Source: Apis mellifera
Taxonomy: Eukaryota; Arthropoda; Insecta; Hymenoptera; Apidae
NCBI RefSeq assembly: GCF_003254395.2
Contig: NC_037639.1
Coordinates: 5,229,001 to 5,293,000 of the forward strand
DNA length: 64,000 nucleotides
Direction of reading: 5' to 3'
This document shows, one piece after another, positions 39,034 to 53,143 of the stretch. Under the pieces are notes generated by a model. That model saw nothing but the letters and a program-made list of their open reading frames with translations, did no database searches and was not told where the DNA came from. How positions within the stretch are numbered: position 1 is the first letter of the stretch; each line of letters begins with the position of its first letter. The position numbers were made by a program, and so were the translations under genes.

Positions 39034-39199
39034 GTGAAAATCGTGAAAATCATTGACAAAAAGTTCGTCGTGAAAGGAAGACAGACGAAATCGGGAGGCT
39101 ACAAGCGGATATCTGTAAAATCTAAAGAGAGATAGACGTGAGACCAAGGGGGTGAGAAGAGCTTGAGAAAAGGGGGAGAGGGGTGGAAGAGGGTTCTCC

Positions 39200-40250
39200 G
39201 TAACATCAATATTTCATGTATGCTAACACGCCAGAACTAATAATGCTCCACCGAGGAAGACCCAAGAATAATATCAGCCACCGGCGTACTCGGTGTTCTC
39301 CCTCTCTCCCACCCCTTCTTTCCCCCTTATCCTTCTCGAACCTTCCTCCCTCTACTCTCGAAGGATCACGAAGGATCCCTCTCTAACCGTCCCTTCCCCC
39401 TCTACGATCTCTCTAACCATATCTCTTTCTCCTTTCGTTTCAACCCCCTCCCCTTCCAGAAAGAAAGAAACGAAACAAAGAAGAAAGAAAATAGAAGAAA
39501 GAGAGGAGAAGAAGAAGAAGAGAAAAGAGAACGTCCTTTTACGCCTTACGCTCTAAATTTAATCTAACAAAGTGCGAGTGCCTTTTCGAAAATTCGTGTC
39601 TCGTCGGCGGGCCGTCCCCCGTAGCCTCGAGCGGTGCATCTAAGCTCTTGTGCACATACACAGGGGGGAGGGGGAGGAGGTTCTGTCGTGGGGAAGACGC
39701 GACAGAAGGAAAAGACAAAGAGCTGGAAGGCAGGAAGATATGCGACATCGGGCTCGTAAGTCGGAACACGCGGTATTCCTCTTCTTCTGTTTCTCCCTTT
39801 CCCGAGAGGTCGGGGTTTAAGGAGCGAGCGAGACGGTTGGCGCGGCGCAAGGGGTTGAGGTTTGTAATTGGCGCAACATCTGCGGTCTGCGGGGTGGCAT
39901 TAATGTTTGCTCCCCTCGACGCTCGAGAAGCTTTCTCTCCGCACCCTCTCCGCGTCTCTTTGTTCGCTCTCGTCCCCGTCGTCGTCGTCGTCGTCGTCGT
40001 CTTTCTCCGCTGTTCCGCTGTTTCTTCTTCGTTTAGCGAGCGTAGTCCTTTTAATTTGTTTCCTCTTTTTTCTTTTTTTCTTTTTTTTTTTTTTTTCGTT
40101 TCTTTCTTCCCAGTTTTGTTTCCACCCGCGCGAGGATGAATTGAGTCGTGAGTAATTTTTGAGTCGAGGAAAAGTCGCGTCCAGGATAGCGGAGAGGAAT
40201 GCACGTCGCGTTTTTTAATTAAGGGGCGATTAGGATTTTCTAGGGATTGC
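39200..40250. other. CpG-rich, low-complexity island in the intron
   Basis: This 1-kb island is strongly polypyrimidine in parts and CpG-rich. It includes a (GTC)8-type tract at 39977-40001 and T-rich runs at 40060-40096. A 221-codon minus-strand frame (39539-40204), the longest in the window, runs through it. It translates to Lys-, Thr- and Arg-rich low complexity without a domain, so I do not call it a gene. The island could hold an internal promoter or regulatory element. I see no TATA box or initiator that would prove it. Confidence 0.4.
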
Positions 40251-42639
40251 GTCGTTGAGTTGGGGTATTATTGGCTGGATTTAGGAGGGGATGCGGTTCG
40301 ACGTAAAACATTGGTTAAAATTTGATTTTATCATTGATCGTATTTGTTAGTTATATAGGATGTTTTTTTTCTTCTAGAGATCTGTAGGAAATGGAACAAG
40401 AACATTACTTGTACTCATTATATATAGTATTTTAATTAAGCTAATATTCGCGTATGAGTACAAAGATTTGGATGAAGTGAAAAATCAAGAAATACCTTAT
40501 TGAAATTCGTTTAATTCGAAAATTTGATTTTTGATGAAGGTTTGTACTTATTATAGCCTTGTCATTTTCTTCTTTTTTTTTTAATCTTTTTTATAATCTC
40601 AACAACAACTTCAATCTCGTCCCACATAGAAACATTTTAAATACATTTCCCGATATTTATTATATTTTTCTTTATGTCGTGTAAATCGCAATCGTAAAAA
40701 GTATTTCCACATGAATAAACAGTAATTTCTTATTTACTCTTTGACTTTCATTTCCTCTCCCCCCTTTTTCTCCTCTCATTTCCTCCCCCTTCCATTTTAA
40801 TCCCAGCAGCTTTTTACCGTTCGACTTTTTCCAACCCTCGTTCCACTGTATATTTTTACGCTTTCCCTTCTCTCGCTTCCTCTTTTCTATCTTCTTTCAT
40901 ACTACATTACCCCTCCTTCTTATCTATTATCTATATTTGATTTTCTATTGCCTTATTTTTTATTTAAACTTCGTTGCACAAGATTTTATTCGTATTATTT
41001 TTTTCTCATTTTGATAGTTAAAAAAAAAAAAAAAAAAGGAACATTTTCCTTCTCTTAGTTCATATTTCACATTCAATGTAATTCGTTGTGTCGATTATAA
41101 CTTTATTAAAAGTTCGTATTATATCGTATTAATAATTGACAAGTTTCAAATATATTACAGAAAATTAATTAACACGTTGTTTTTTTTCTGCAAATTCCTC
41201 TCGCATTGTTATAAAAATATTTTTTCACTCCCATTTGAATCATATGACACGCATGTAACTTTTAATAAACTATATTACATGTTATACAATATTATTCGGT
41301 AGATTTCAAATATATTAATCGCACGCGCTCTTTTCGTTACAAATTAAATTATCGAAATTGGAAACATTAAAATACTTCTCTCAGTTATAGATATATAATT
41401 CGAAAGTTATTAATTTTGAAATATAATTTATGATTAAGGGATGATGATTAAATTTCTCTGGCTTCATCGGAAATATTATGTATTTTTCGTGATAAAGGAT
41501 TATAAATATTTTTTAATTAAAATTTTACGTCCAATATTTTTCCAGTTTCATAAAGTCGTAATTTTAAATACGTGATTTAATACTTGTGAAAACATAAATA
41601 TGCTTAATTATAAATTATATTCCAAAATTAATTCATACAAATTTGTAACTATCGAATCGAAGTGTTTTAATGCTTTTAATTTCAATAATATAATTCGTAA
41701 TGAAAGAGCACGTAAATAATTTAATTCATCTATGAAAATGTACTTACATACTTTCAATTTCGAATCTCATTTCTCACATCAAATGTACATCTTCGTGATG
41801 CTTTCAACGTATTTTAAATAAAGATAAACAGTACGTTTTTTAAAAATTATTCTAATATACTAATTACCTTAAATGTACGTAAATCACATTAAAAAATTAC
41901 GCGCGTACCATGCAATTCAACGTAATTTTAATTAAACAAAATACACATACGTTTTTTATCCAACTAAATATTTCTAATATCATCCGTCCGTAGATCAACA
42001 TCTAAAAAAAATAAAAAAAAAAAAAGAATTAGATCAAAGAAATTAAAATTCAAATAATAAAGGAAAAATAATTTTCATTCCCAAAATGTCAAAGGGATTA
42101 TTTTTCCAATTAAAACAGGAGATTAATGAAATGGCTAAATGAAACGAGATTGAATTAAAATTTAATCATCAAATAATGCATCCGGACAACAATACAACTC
42201 GTGAAATTCCTCCTTTTGTTTCATCCAATCGACCATAAATTTGTCAGTGAAAAAATTAGGTAAATACGTAAGAGGTTTCGATCGAATTGAATCGAATCAC
42301 GAAATTCCACGATCCGCGAAATGATTTATCTGGGATTGTTATGATCGACACAGAAAATAGGGGGAATAATTAAGCATTGTTCGTGCAGGAATCGGGTAAC
42401 CAATTGGTCGTATGTTTCATCTATTATATATTGGACACGTATTAACCAACAGATCGTTGGATAATAACGAAATTATACACCGCCGCATTAATTACTCTCC
42501 CATAACTGTTTATCGGCAGGACGATTGTTTAATCGAATGATTCGGCAAATGAAAACTTAATCAGATTTTCACGGTTTATTCGTGTGAAAATTTTTACCAA
42601 GTGCGATCTACTTTGTCAGAATTGTTTATCGATTATTAT

Positions 42640-42655
42640 TTATATATATATATAT
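42640..42655. repeat. (TA)n microsatellite
   Basis: An uninterrupted TA tract of about 15 bp in AT-rich intron. Confidence 0.85.
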
Positions 42656-45254
42656 TATTTTTTTATTTACCAATTAATTTGTATATATTGCTCATTTCTC
42701 ATTTTTGAATACATTATTTCGTTTATATTTTATTACTCATTATGTTGGTTTTATCATTTGTAAATAATTTATTTATAACAATTATCAATTTTGTCTAGTT
42801 TTCAAATTAAAATGAGAAATGAATTATAATTTTTTCTTACGCAGAATGATTCCTATAATTTAAAATTGGAATAAAAATGTTGTAGAATAATTTTATAACA
42901 AATGTTGTAGAAAAATACAGAATTAAATATATTGCAATCAATTTTGAATCATCGTTTTTAATATTCTGGAAATTATGAAGATATGTTGACAGTATGTATA
43001 TTTACTTTTTGTGCTCTTCTATGAATTTAGAAGATATTTAGAAAGATATTGTTTTGTTTCAATCATACAAATCTACTCGTATAATTCACGTAAATATTAT
43101 ACCGCGTTGAAACAACATTGAAGAGAATAATATTATTTTAATTAAAGGCGAACGATATTTCTAACTAAAATTGTTAACTAGGGCGTACAATTTACTTCCA
43201 ACAAAGAGAAACGAATTTTTTTCAAAATAAAACACATTTGTTTATTAACCCATTAAAAATTATTTTTCTCGTTAAAATTAATAAAAACGAAATTAAACGA
43301 AATACCTTTTTCACATTTTCATCAAAATCATCATCTCCTAAATTAAAAAATTTTTATCTTCGCGTGCAAAAAATAAAAATTCCAAAGAATCATAATAGAA
43401 ATTTTAATAAAAGTATTCTTTCATTCATTTTTTTTCCCCCCCTTTTCCATTCTATTTATTCCAATCGTGTAAATCTAAAAAATCAAAATTAATTCATTAA
43501 TTCCTTTCTAATAAAAAAAAATTCAACAATTTCTTTCCAATCTCCTCTTCCTCCCCATTTCCTTTCCATTTTCAATAGCAATTCAAACGCAACGCGAGCG
43601 CAACATGTATCACCCGATAATACCACGTCAGACTAAAGTTGCAATGGCAGATGTAGCCGGCTATGGTTTCGGTATCGTGACATCTTCCAGACCACACACG
43701 ACCCTAAGGTGTCCCTTAATTCCCCCGGGAACCGTTGTTCGCCTGTAATTCTGCGGGAGAACGTACAGAGATTGGCTTAGTCGCATGCTTGCATATAGAT
43801 AAAGCGACTGCTATCCTATCGCTAAGCTCGCACATACGATGGGGTTGGTGGGAAGCCGAGAGGGTACGTGGCTGAAATGCCTCGAATGCATCAACGACAT
43901 CAACACCGGGCCTGATTAAATCTCCGGTGAGGAAATGATCGTTGCGGCGACGCTTTGCGCACCTCCATCCGAATCATAATAGGCGGCGACATTACAGCCG
44001 ATTTTAATTCGACCACGTGTTACATCCAGGATACACGGCTAATGGGGAGGAAATTGCTTTTGTTCGAAAGGAATGGGATGGATCGCGTATAATTTGCCCC
44101 ATTACGCTTCGTCTCGATTGATAGATGGCCGATGGTGAAAGTTGTTTTGTATCTTATATTCGCGTCGATTAACCTTATCCAAAAAATTGTTGTTTCGATG
44201 CACTTGTGCCGATGCACTGGTTGCTTTTCGTAAGACATATGATTTGCGTTTGATTATTTTTTGAAAATTTCCTCTCTCGATCTGAAAAAGAAAAAAATTG
44301 AAAACTATCGTTAGATGGATTTTGAATTTTAATAATGATTTCTTCTTTTTTTTTAGGATTGTGTATGTTTGAGAAAGGGAAGCTTATGTTTCGAATATAA
44401 TTATGACTGGAAGTATTTTTTATAATAATAGGACTAGACTTGAATCTGAACATTTTTGAGTGAAAGAGATGTGATAAATAATTTCATTCTTAACATTATC
44501 AATGGAACTATATCTGAAATGAAAATATTCCTCGTATATCAAATACAAAAATATCTCGATCCTACGAGCAAAAACGATTAAAACGAATCGAGACGTTGTA
44601 AATTACGAACGAGGAGGGGAGGGAGGGGGGGAGGCCACGTGAAATTTTGGCTTAGAAACTGCTGTGCCCCGTTGACAACCTAATTCCATCGATGCTCTCT
44701 GTTATCTTCGATTGCCTGGATTTCGAGAATGGTAGATATCTAGATTGACTTAACCGCGCGTGTACGCACTGTCAACATGTTCTACATACTATTGTGCGTG
44801 TATGTGCGTACAGGTCGGCTTAATATTCGCTAAATGGGGTTGGGGGTTGAACTGGGTCAATTCTGCCACGAAGTCGATCATGGGGGAACGTTGCAAAATC
44901 ACGTGTCCGAAATACGACGTGGAAATTACTCCTGCAGGCATTACGATGTTTGCATCCGCATATATATGTACGTGTAACAACATTTCGTGTTCCGTCAGCA
45001 GTAATTCACCGTGACGTGTTTTATATCTGGATAGGAGGAAATAGTGCTTACACGTGGAGGAGGAAGCGGAGGGGGGAAAGGATAATCTCTAGAAAAATCG
45101 CATATAAATGATAATACGAGGAATTTTCGCTATAAAATTTGTCCTCCATGTTGCGGATATCGAAATTTTTTTTCGGGGAACAAGTTACACGGTTGATATT
45201 AATGGTGTATTTAGAAATTGCGATGGACGTTGAAATTTTTTACGGATAAATTAC

Positions 45255-45277
45255 GGTTGGTTGGTTGGTTGGTTGGT
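45255..45277. repeat. (GGTT)n tetranucleotide repeat
   Basis: More than five tandem GGTT units in the intron. It is not a telomere-like TTAGG array (the bee telomere unit), only a local simple repeat. Confidence 0.9.
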
Positions 45278-45834
45278 ATTAACTTTTTGGCCATTGTATA
45301 TACATGTGGAAATTGGTAATTCTGGTGAACATCGAAATTTTTAGAAATAAATTACGCGGTTGATATTAGCATATCGGTATATGGCGAATGATAATTTTTG
45401 TAGCGTAGCGAGAATTTTTCATTTACATTTATATTAAAAAATTACTTGTTAGAAGAGATACGGGGAAAAATAAAGCAAAACGAAATTTTTATTTTCTATT
45501 GGCTATCGTTTAGAATTTCGTATTTATAGTGTATTGCGACGTAAAAAATAGTAGAATTTTTCCTTTGCGGATAATCATAAAAAGTAACTAAATATTTATC
45601 GAACTAATACACGTTTATTTTTCTTAATTTTTTTATATCTCAGTTTATCAGACTAGTCGCATGGTGAAATGATCAATTTCACAAACGCGTGGAATTTTTC
45701 GAAATTTAGTGGTTAAACGTGTCGTTAAATGTATCGTGCATCAATTTGAATGCTGGAAGCTGGCCAAATGCTGGCCAATCGGTTTTTGTCAATCGTTTTA
45801 TAATAAAATGGCAGATCGTGTATTAAAGCGAGCC

Positions 45835-45924
45835 ATGGATCAACGACGCATTCACGTATTTTTCCTATATGAATTTAAACTTGGCGCAGTAAAAGCTGAA
45901 CATTTATACAAATATACATACTAA
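45835..45924 (+). pseudogene. Mariner-type transposase N-terminal relic
   Basis: The frame from ATG at 45835 reads MDQRRIHVFF then LYEFKLGAVKAEHLY and stops at TAA after 29 residues. The R-I-x-x-x-F-L-Y-E-F-K-L-G segment resembles the first helix of the N-terminal helix-turn-helix domain of mariner transposases, which in many insects begins with a similar Met-Asp-x-x-x-Ile-Arg-x-x-x-Leu-Tyr-Glu-Phe-Lys-Leu-Gly stretch. After about 25 residues the similarity is lost to AT-rich sequence. The catalytic DD34D region and terminal inverted repeats are not seen. The frame stays open upstream of the ATG to about 45709 without recognisable content. It is a short dead fragment within the intron. The match is from memory of the family, and the segment is short. 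Confidence 0.5.
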
Positions 45925-48506
45925 ATATTCTATTTCGTAATTTTTTTATATGAAAATTTTAGTTTAATAAAAATCACGAAATACGAGGAGAAATATAAAG
46001 TCGCGCGAGGTTTATATAAAATATAAACGAATTACGAAAATTTATTAAAAGCAATAAATCATCGAATATTGTAAATTAATCGAAATATTATTTAATCGAA
46101 CGTGAATAGTTTTGAACAAGATATATCGAAAGAGAACAAATTTGACGTATCGATAAATACGAAACGTAAGAAATAAATATTAGTAATAAAAAAATAATAT
46201 ACCTATTGTGGACATGCAGCACGTGTTATTGTGTGGAAAGTGGTTTAATATTCGGTGAATGGAGAAGTGGAATAGGAGTGAAATACGAGGTTCATGACGT
46301 GCCTAAATTCGACAACGATTCACGACATGAATCATGCACGCGAGGCATGCGACGTATGAATTAGAGTTAAATACTTTGAGGATTCTTCCATTTGATTTCG
46401 AGTTTCACGCAACCCATCCAATAATTGAAGAGTGAACGATGTAAATTAATTTGCCCGACAATTGATTCGACGATTTAATAATATGAATTATCCCGATGTT
46501 TATTTTCATACAGCTTCGTATTTCATCCTCAAACATTCGCAGGAGTTTTATTACCTTATTTAAATCACCTTTCGCTTTATATTTTTAAAAAAATAATGAT
46601 ATATATAATTAACACATATATAATTAATTCTTCTGATGCATAATTTCTCAAACTTTTTAATAACCGTGGTTAGAAATTAAACGATAATTTAAAATTAATC
46701 TTCCTACTTACATCCATTTCTTATTTATCGATTACAGAGTATTAAGCATCGACTTAGGCAATCAATTGTCTATGCACGCCTTCGACGTCGTGGCTTAATA
46801 TACTTGGAGAACACGGTGGCAGCCCTTAAATGATATGTTTATGTCGCGGTTAACACATCCCTGTTCGAGGAGGGCGCGATGCGTGGGCGCGATGCTCACT
46901 CGACTGCCATAAATATTAGCGGGAACGCCGTTTCTAATTTGCAATCTTGGAAATTCGTTGCATTTCAAATTTCACGCGTACCACTGACGAACGAGCTGCT
47001 TTGCAAGGCAGAATAAATGGAAATGAAAGTGTAAAGCTGCCCGCTAATGATCCTGGAAAATGTGCGCCCTCGAAACTCTCGTTTCTGGTTACGTTCCTGC
47101 ATTGAATTTCTCGAATCGTTTCGCCAATTTGTCTCTTCCTTCTCCTTTTACTTTTTCCTCTTCTTATCCCACCCTTCTCTTTTTTTCTTTCTCTCTGGTA
47201 TCGATTCGGGAATCGAGTTTCCATCGAGGTGCCCCCGAGCGATGTACAGGATCTTGTTTCGAAAGTTGTTGCGCTTTTGGGCAAACCGGGCAAGGATTAT
47301 TCTTTCCATTAGGGGAGAAAGTTTATAGGGGAGTGGTCTTTTTGTTTGCATTCGAGGGAAGAATGGAAAGTTTAATTGGTTTGGAAAGAATCAAGGATTG
47401 GATCATTGAAAATTTTGTTAATAAGATGATTCGTGTGATGAATATTTGTGGAACATTTGGGGAGAAATTTTTCTTCGATCTTTGAAATTTTGATAACGAG
47501 ACGAATGCGAGAATTTTATTTTTTTTTTTATTGAAATTTTTGTGGAAGAATTTTGTTGTAGTTTTGTTAGGAGGAGGAAATATTGGTGGACGTCGGAAAT
47601 TGGATTTCTGTTTAGCTTTGCTAAACTAGTTTGATCAGGAATGAAGGTATGAAATTCTTGGGGGATTAATCTTTCTTCGTAATGGCCTTCTTGGCAGAAG
47701 GAGAACAATAAGATTAGCATAAAATCGTTAAAGGAAGTGTCTTGTACGTTTAGATACATGGAGTGTTGGAAATGGATATTTAGTAATTTGAATAAAATTT
47801 TATCCAATTGAAGATTTCGTAATTAATAATTCAATTTCGATCTAAATAAAAATAAGATATCTTAAGTGAACAAATAACAATTGAATTTTAATATTTCAAG
47901 TTAAATTCCTTTGTTAATTTCTATACTTTTACTCAATATTATTTTGTTTCTCTTTAATTGATTAAAATTAATTTCAAACATTAACAAAGAAAATTGGTAT
48001 TATATTTCTAATTGAAAAAAATGAAGAATTTCATAATTCTAAATTATATTTTAACTTATTGGAGCTTTTTCAAACTGTCTAAATACTAATAAAATAATAA
48101 TAATAAACAATATGAATTATATATCATATACTCATTTATAAAGAATAATAAAATAAAATAACATAGAGTCCCTTTTAAAAATGATTAAAATCAATAATTT
48201 TCACTCTCGTAATTCTTCCCAATAAAATGACCGCAAAATGCACACAGCCATGATTATAATTCTCCACGAAGTTTCAACGATCTACATCCATTTTTGTCAC
48301 CCCTAATGACCAGCATACGTTAGTCACTTGAACACGTTTTCATTGTTGGCCCATTACATAAACGTTACGCCACCTTATAGAACAGATACACTGCCTAACA
48401 ATCCTTGAATATAGAACAAGTTATAGTGCTCTTGCTACCCCTTCCTTTCCACATTCGACTCTGCTATACAGATTGTTTCCTGTTTCGAAATTTAACACAA
48501 TACAAC

Positions 48507-48510
<4 letters not shown>

Positions 48511-48576
<66 letters not shown>
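48511..48576. repeat. (AG)33 microsatellite
   Basis: A 66-bp uninterrupted AG tract, the longest perfect dinucleotide repeat in the window. It is likely polymorphic. Confidence 0.97.
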
Positions 48577-48580
<4 letters not shown>

Positions 48581-50641
48581 TTGAAATTCTGGTTGGTACG
48601 TTCTCCACGTTCATTGATAAACTTCACACGGTGCTGCATTTTGCATCGTTAAACAGTGGATACAGTTTAAATAACAAGTTTCGAATTTAAAAAAACAGAA
48701 AAATGCTTTTTATAGAATTTAAGTTCCGCGAAAAAAAAATATATGACCGAAGAGAGACTTTTACTTCTTTCTTTTTTTTTTTTTTTTTATTAAAATAAAT
48801 AAATTGTTATCAGATATTATTAGTTTTATTTTTATTGCGAAATAGTGTCTTACGTTCGTTAAAAACTTGCTAATTTTAATTGTTGATTCTTCGTGTTTCG
48901 TATTTCATACTAAAGAACGATTTCCCTCAAAATTAAAAAGTTTTTTTTAATTAAACACGATTGGGCCGAGGAAACTCTGAACTGCGTACACGAAGTTAAT
49001 ACAAACTAAATAATCGTCTGAAAAACTGGGGGAGAAAAACATTTAATTATCGGTGAACGTGAAAGAAAAATCACGAATATAGACAATCTCAAATATGAAA
49101 AACTTCTGCCTTGTATAATTTTTACCAAGCAAAATTTACCAAGTAGAATAAAACATTATATTACAATCTTTCTATTATCAAAATAACGATAACAGTAAAT
49201 GAAAAGCAAAGATTTCTTAAATTCTCAATCTAGAAATGACCACATCCTTGCTCCATTAGAATTAAAAATAATCTATATTTTCATTATCTATATATACACA
49301 AGTTCAACGAAATGATTGACGATTCATCATCTTCACAGTCGTCATCGTTTAAATAATTTATCTCTGAAAAACTGAAAAAAATAATAAATATCCCATTAAT
49401 AATCAACACGTGTCTTCAAAAACTATGGACGACAAACAATCCCTCATGGGGTGTACACCGTGTATATCCATGGTACACCACACGATATACTGTCACCACT
49501 AATGTTTGGTCGAGATTTGCATATGTCTGTCTGGCCTATCCATTCCTCCATGCGCCTCCGCGTGTCTCACCTTGTTGTTCCTCGACGTGTATACGACCGG
49601 TTAGGTCCAACCTCCCTCCCCCTCCCCCCCCTTTCCCTCTATATCGGGATCGTTATTATACACGCAGCCGACGAACAAGTGACGCACGCGTGTGTACCAG
49701 AATGATCGCCCATTACCCTCGAAATAGGGTATTGTGCCAAGAACCTGTCCTCAAATTTCTTTGGATCCAACTTATAAAATCTTGATACTCTCTACAAAAG
49801 AAAAAAAAAAAAAGTATCGATGTAGTCACGTCGAAAAATCCATTAGTTTATATTAAAAGATAAGAGAAACAAATAAAATCTATTCTATTTCATCTTATCA
49901 TTGTAGTCCTAAAATGATTAATTTATAAGATATTTTAACTTGAAATTTGTATATAAAAAATAAGAAACACGAAGTTTATTTCATCTTATTTTTGTTTTCC
50001 TTAACTAACGATTCTTGGGCATAAAAGAAAAAACTAACTTGCAAATTTTCTGTCATAAAAATTATAAACGACAGGCAATCTCGACGATTCTCGTGCGAGT
50101 ACGTCCTCTCATTTCGCCGAGAGAGCATCGAAATCAAAGGGTTAAGTGCCCCTCCTTGTCGCTGATAGGGTTTATCGATATTGTTCCGACGATTTCGAGA
50201 GGGATGCAAGTTTCCCAGCCGCGCTTCCGGCTTCCGTGGAATTAAGGCGCGGCGATCGTGCTCATCAGAATCGGAGCAGGAAGGAAGCTTCTTTCGACAA
50301 AGGGGCGGGGGTGGGGTTGAAGATGGTTCGAGGATAGCCTGGAGGGGTTTGGAGCTCGTTTGTGCGGAGGTTCGAGAGCGATGGCTGGTTAGTTGCGATT
50401 GTCGGGCAGAGTTTCGCGAGTACAGGAGGATATTTTAGGTTTTGAATGTTTGGAATCGTTGCACCGAGGGTTTGGACTAGTTAGCGCATTGTCTGCGATC
50501 ACGTTCGTTGGATGAGCAGTGGGGGATATGTGCAGGGAGGAAGAATCGACGCTGATGAAGAATTTGAACGTGTGCTCTATACTTCGGGCACAATAGAGTG
50601 GATATATGATACACGTTTCAGAAAGGAGAAGAAAGTTAGGG

Positions 50642-50646
<5 letters not shown>

Positions 50647-50684
<38 letters not shown>
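50647..50684. repeat. (AG)19 microsatellite
   Basis: Nineteen AG dinucleotides within a GC-richer island of the long intron. Confidence 0.95.
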
Positions 50685-50687
<3 letters not shown>

Positions 50688-50998
50688 ATTACATTACGAC
50701 GAGGCAAGACTTTATACGTCTGGAGATACGTCTGTTTTCGTATTTATTTATTATAGACGTTAAATTCCGACACGTGAAACACGGAAATAGATAACAGACT
50801 GATCGTCTGAAGAAGCCGTAATATTCTAATCCTATATGATAGACAGACTTGTTTATATACTATTATATTCCAAGAAGTAGATCTCGTCTCTTATTTCCAA
50901 AACAAACTTTATGTTCGTATTTAATCATCATAATTTAATTACCATATACGAATCTTGTATTTATTTTATCTCATTTGTATCAAAGGAATAATAATCAG

Positions 50999-51014
50999 AT
51001 ATATATATATATAT
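50999..51014. repeat. (AT)n microsatellite
   Basis: An AT tract of about 15 bp in AT-rich intron sequence. Confidence 0.85.
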
Positions 51015-51229
51015 TCTTTTAATTTAAATGAAAATTTCTCTTCAATCAAATCATTTATCATCCAACATCGTTTCTCGTTAAAAAAAAAAAGAAAAGAAAA
51101 AAAAATCGCATAACCAAGATGAAAAATACGCGAGAGAGAAAGAAAAATTTTCGCTCACCTTTCGTTCGAACGAAAAAAAAAAAACTCTCTCTAACCCTAG
51201 GGCTAGAAACTAATCAAACCAATACCAAA

Positions 51230-52020
51230 AATTCCTATCCTAAACAGAAGAGTCGCGGCTCACGTACGACAAGAACGTGATCAACCGTGGACAGGATTTT
51301 TTTCCACGCAGCCGAGCCCGCCGGAACCAGTCGAAACCAAAATCGGTAACGAGAAACGCAGAGATCCGTGAACGGATTCTGTTGACGCGAGTGTGGTGGG
51401 TTGCGAGCCACGTGATGCCCGTCAATGAGAGCCTTCCTGCTGGAAATTCGGTTCCTCTTGGCGCGCCAGGTTGATGTATGCAAATGGAACCAACGTTGTA
51501 ACTACAAAATTTCTAGTCGCCAGTGGTCGCGTGGTTTCACCAGACCACGAGAATTATATCAACGAAAAAGCCAATTCTCTCTCTCTCTCTCGTTCTACGC
51601 TACTTGTCCACACACGTCTATCTCTCTCTTCGTCACTTCCTCTTGGAGAGAGTAGCTGGAACGTGTGCTAGTTTCGTTACTTGATTTGATCCGGCAGACT
51701 GAGCCGTGACAAACGCAGTATGGGACAGGTCCAGAACGGATAAGGGAATTGTGTTTACTCGTAGTTTGCATACTAGTTACCGCGTTTGCCGCCCACTTTA
51801 CGCGTAACAGGCCCGTAAACATCTTCAGCAACGAGGGGCCACTCGAAAGTACGAGAAAGTACCCTTTGTCCGCGTCTCCTTTGCCGCTTCCACTTTCTTC
51901 AACCCCCTCCCTCCCTCCCCGCCTCCCCTTTCCTCGCCTCTCAACTATTGTTTCAACTCACCCTCCCCCTCGTGATCGCCATGCGCATTGAACGCAGGGT
52001 GGACAGGAAGCTGGGTGGAT
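51230..52020. promoter_or_regulatory. GC-rich intronic island, possible regulatory element
   Basis: This 0.8-kb island has clearly higher GC and CpG content than its surroundings. It contains a perfect POU octamer ATGCAAAT (51478-51485) and a CACGTG E-box near 51409-51415. Frames on both strands are moderately long but lack domains. One plus-strand frame from about 51749 starts with a signal-peptide-like hydrophobic run but has no ATG. An enhancer or internal promoter is plausible, based only on composition and two short motifs. Confidence 0.3.
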
Positions 52021-53066
52021 TTAGATCGTGACCGCGGGGAATTATGTTTGGACGACGAATATCGATTTTTTTTAATTTTTTTTATTCGAATTAGGTCGGA
52101 TGCTGGGGATTGATGAGATTTGAATTTTTTCTTTTTTTTAAATTAAACGTGAAATGATGCCACGGATAAACTTATACTTTAAATTGTTAAACAGCGAGGA
52201 GAGGAGATTTTTCTGGATTCCTCGATAAGAGAAAAATGATTTTCTTTATATAATTGCTTCCCCGTGTATAAATAACAGTGAGAGGAATATTATCTTGTTG
52301 CAAATTAAGATAACGTAGATAGATTAATTATCTCATTATTCTTGAGAGAAGTAGATATAAAATAATTTTAAATGAATAATCCGTAGAATTTTTCAAGGGA
52401 AATCTTAAATTTTCTCTATCGAAATTTTGATTAAGTGTCCCACTTCTTCGCAAGTAGAACGATTGTATCCTAGTCTGAACGAATGAAATAAATCATTACA
52501 CCAAATATTGGACGAGCAAGAAAGAAGAAACTTCAACTTAACAATTACACACCCTTATTAATAATACTTTGCAACGGTCAAGTTGTAAATGAACATGAAC
52601 GAGTATCGATAAAAAGTGGGAAAAGAAATTTTCAACCTATATTCAAATCAGCGAAATATTTTTCCCGTTCTATCAGATCTTTCGGTTCACCAAGCGCATC
52701 CAAGCGTAATTCGATTTCAACGATGGATAACAATTTAACGTTTCACGTTTCATCACGTTCTCGATTCGCAACGATCTCGAGCGTGCAACCAAAAAAAAAA
52801 AAAAAAAAATATTCCCCCTCCCCTTCATCTTTATCATTCCCGTTTCGTCAAATAACGCGTCTCTCCCCGGGCGGGGAAGAAAAAAAAATTGCGAAACTCT
52901 CAAAAACGAGTAAAAAAAAAAAAAAGAAAAACAGATGAAAACGGCTCGTTGAAACATTTTAAGACATTTGCATTTAATTTGACGGACCCGTCATATTTTC
53001 ATTTAAAACAGACACCGACCTCACTCACGCTTCAGCCGTATAATTTCCTCCTCGTTTTTTTCTTTC

Positions 53067-53089
53067 TTTTTTTTTTTTTTTTTTTTTTT
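53067..53089 (+). repeat. T23 homopolymer near the splice acceptor
   Basis: Twenty-three T residues end 54 bp upstream of the acceptor at 53143. It may reinforce the polypyrimidine tract of the 15.9-kb intron. Confidence 0.9.
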
Positions 53090-53143
53090 GTCATTGTGCG
53101 TCAAAGCCTCCATTTAGAGACGGCCGGATATTTTTGCTTTCAG

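Larger units (their letters stand above)
37245..53143 (+). other. 15.9-kb intron
   Basis: It begins GTAAAA and ends TTTTTGCTTTCAG, with a 23-base T run at 53067-53089 close to the acceptor. It holds microsatellites, a mariner relic and CpG-richer islands near 39200-40250, 43590-44100, 44600-45060, 46740-47080, 49440-49720, 50080-50520 and 51230-52020. I found no further exon compatible with the host gene's phase and splice signals, though a small alternative exon could be missed. Confidence 0.65.

Noticed and set aside
39539..40204. 221-codon minus-strand open frame, the longest in the window
   Set aside because: It is low-complexity Lys/Thr/Arg-rich sequence from a polypyrimidine, (GTC)n and T-rich island, without a domain or splice context. 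The plus strand is also open there.
44760..45014. Exon-like frame after GTACAG at 44809
   Set aside because: Frames on both strands are open, no domain is seen, and the phase and downstream donor do not fit the host gene.
51715..51991. Signal-peptide-like frame (CLLVVCILVTAFAAH) in a GC island
   Set aside because: There is no ATG in the frame: it runs from an upstream TGA and needs a TTG start. The downstream part is low-complexity Pro/Ser. There is no splice evidence.
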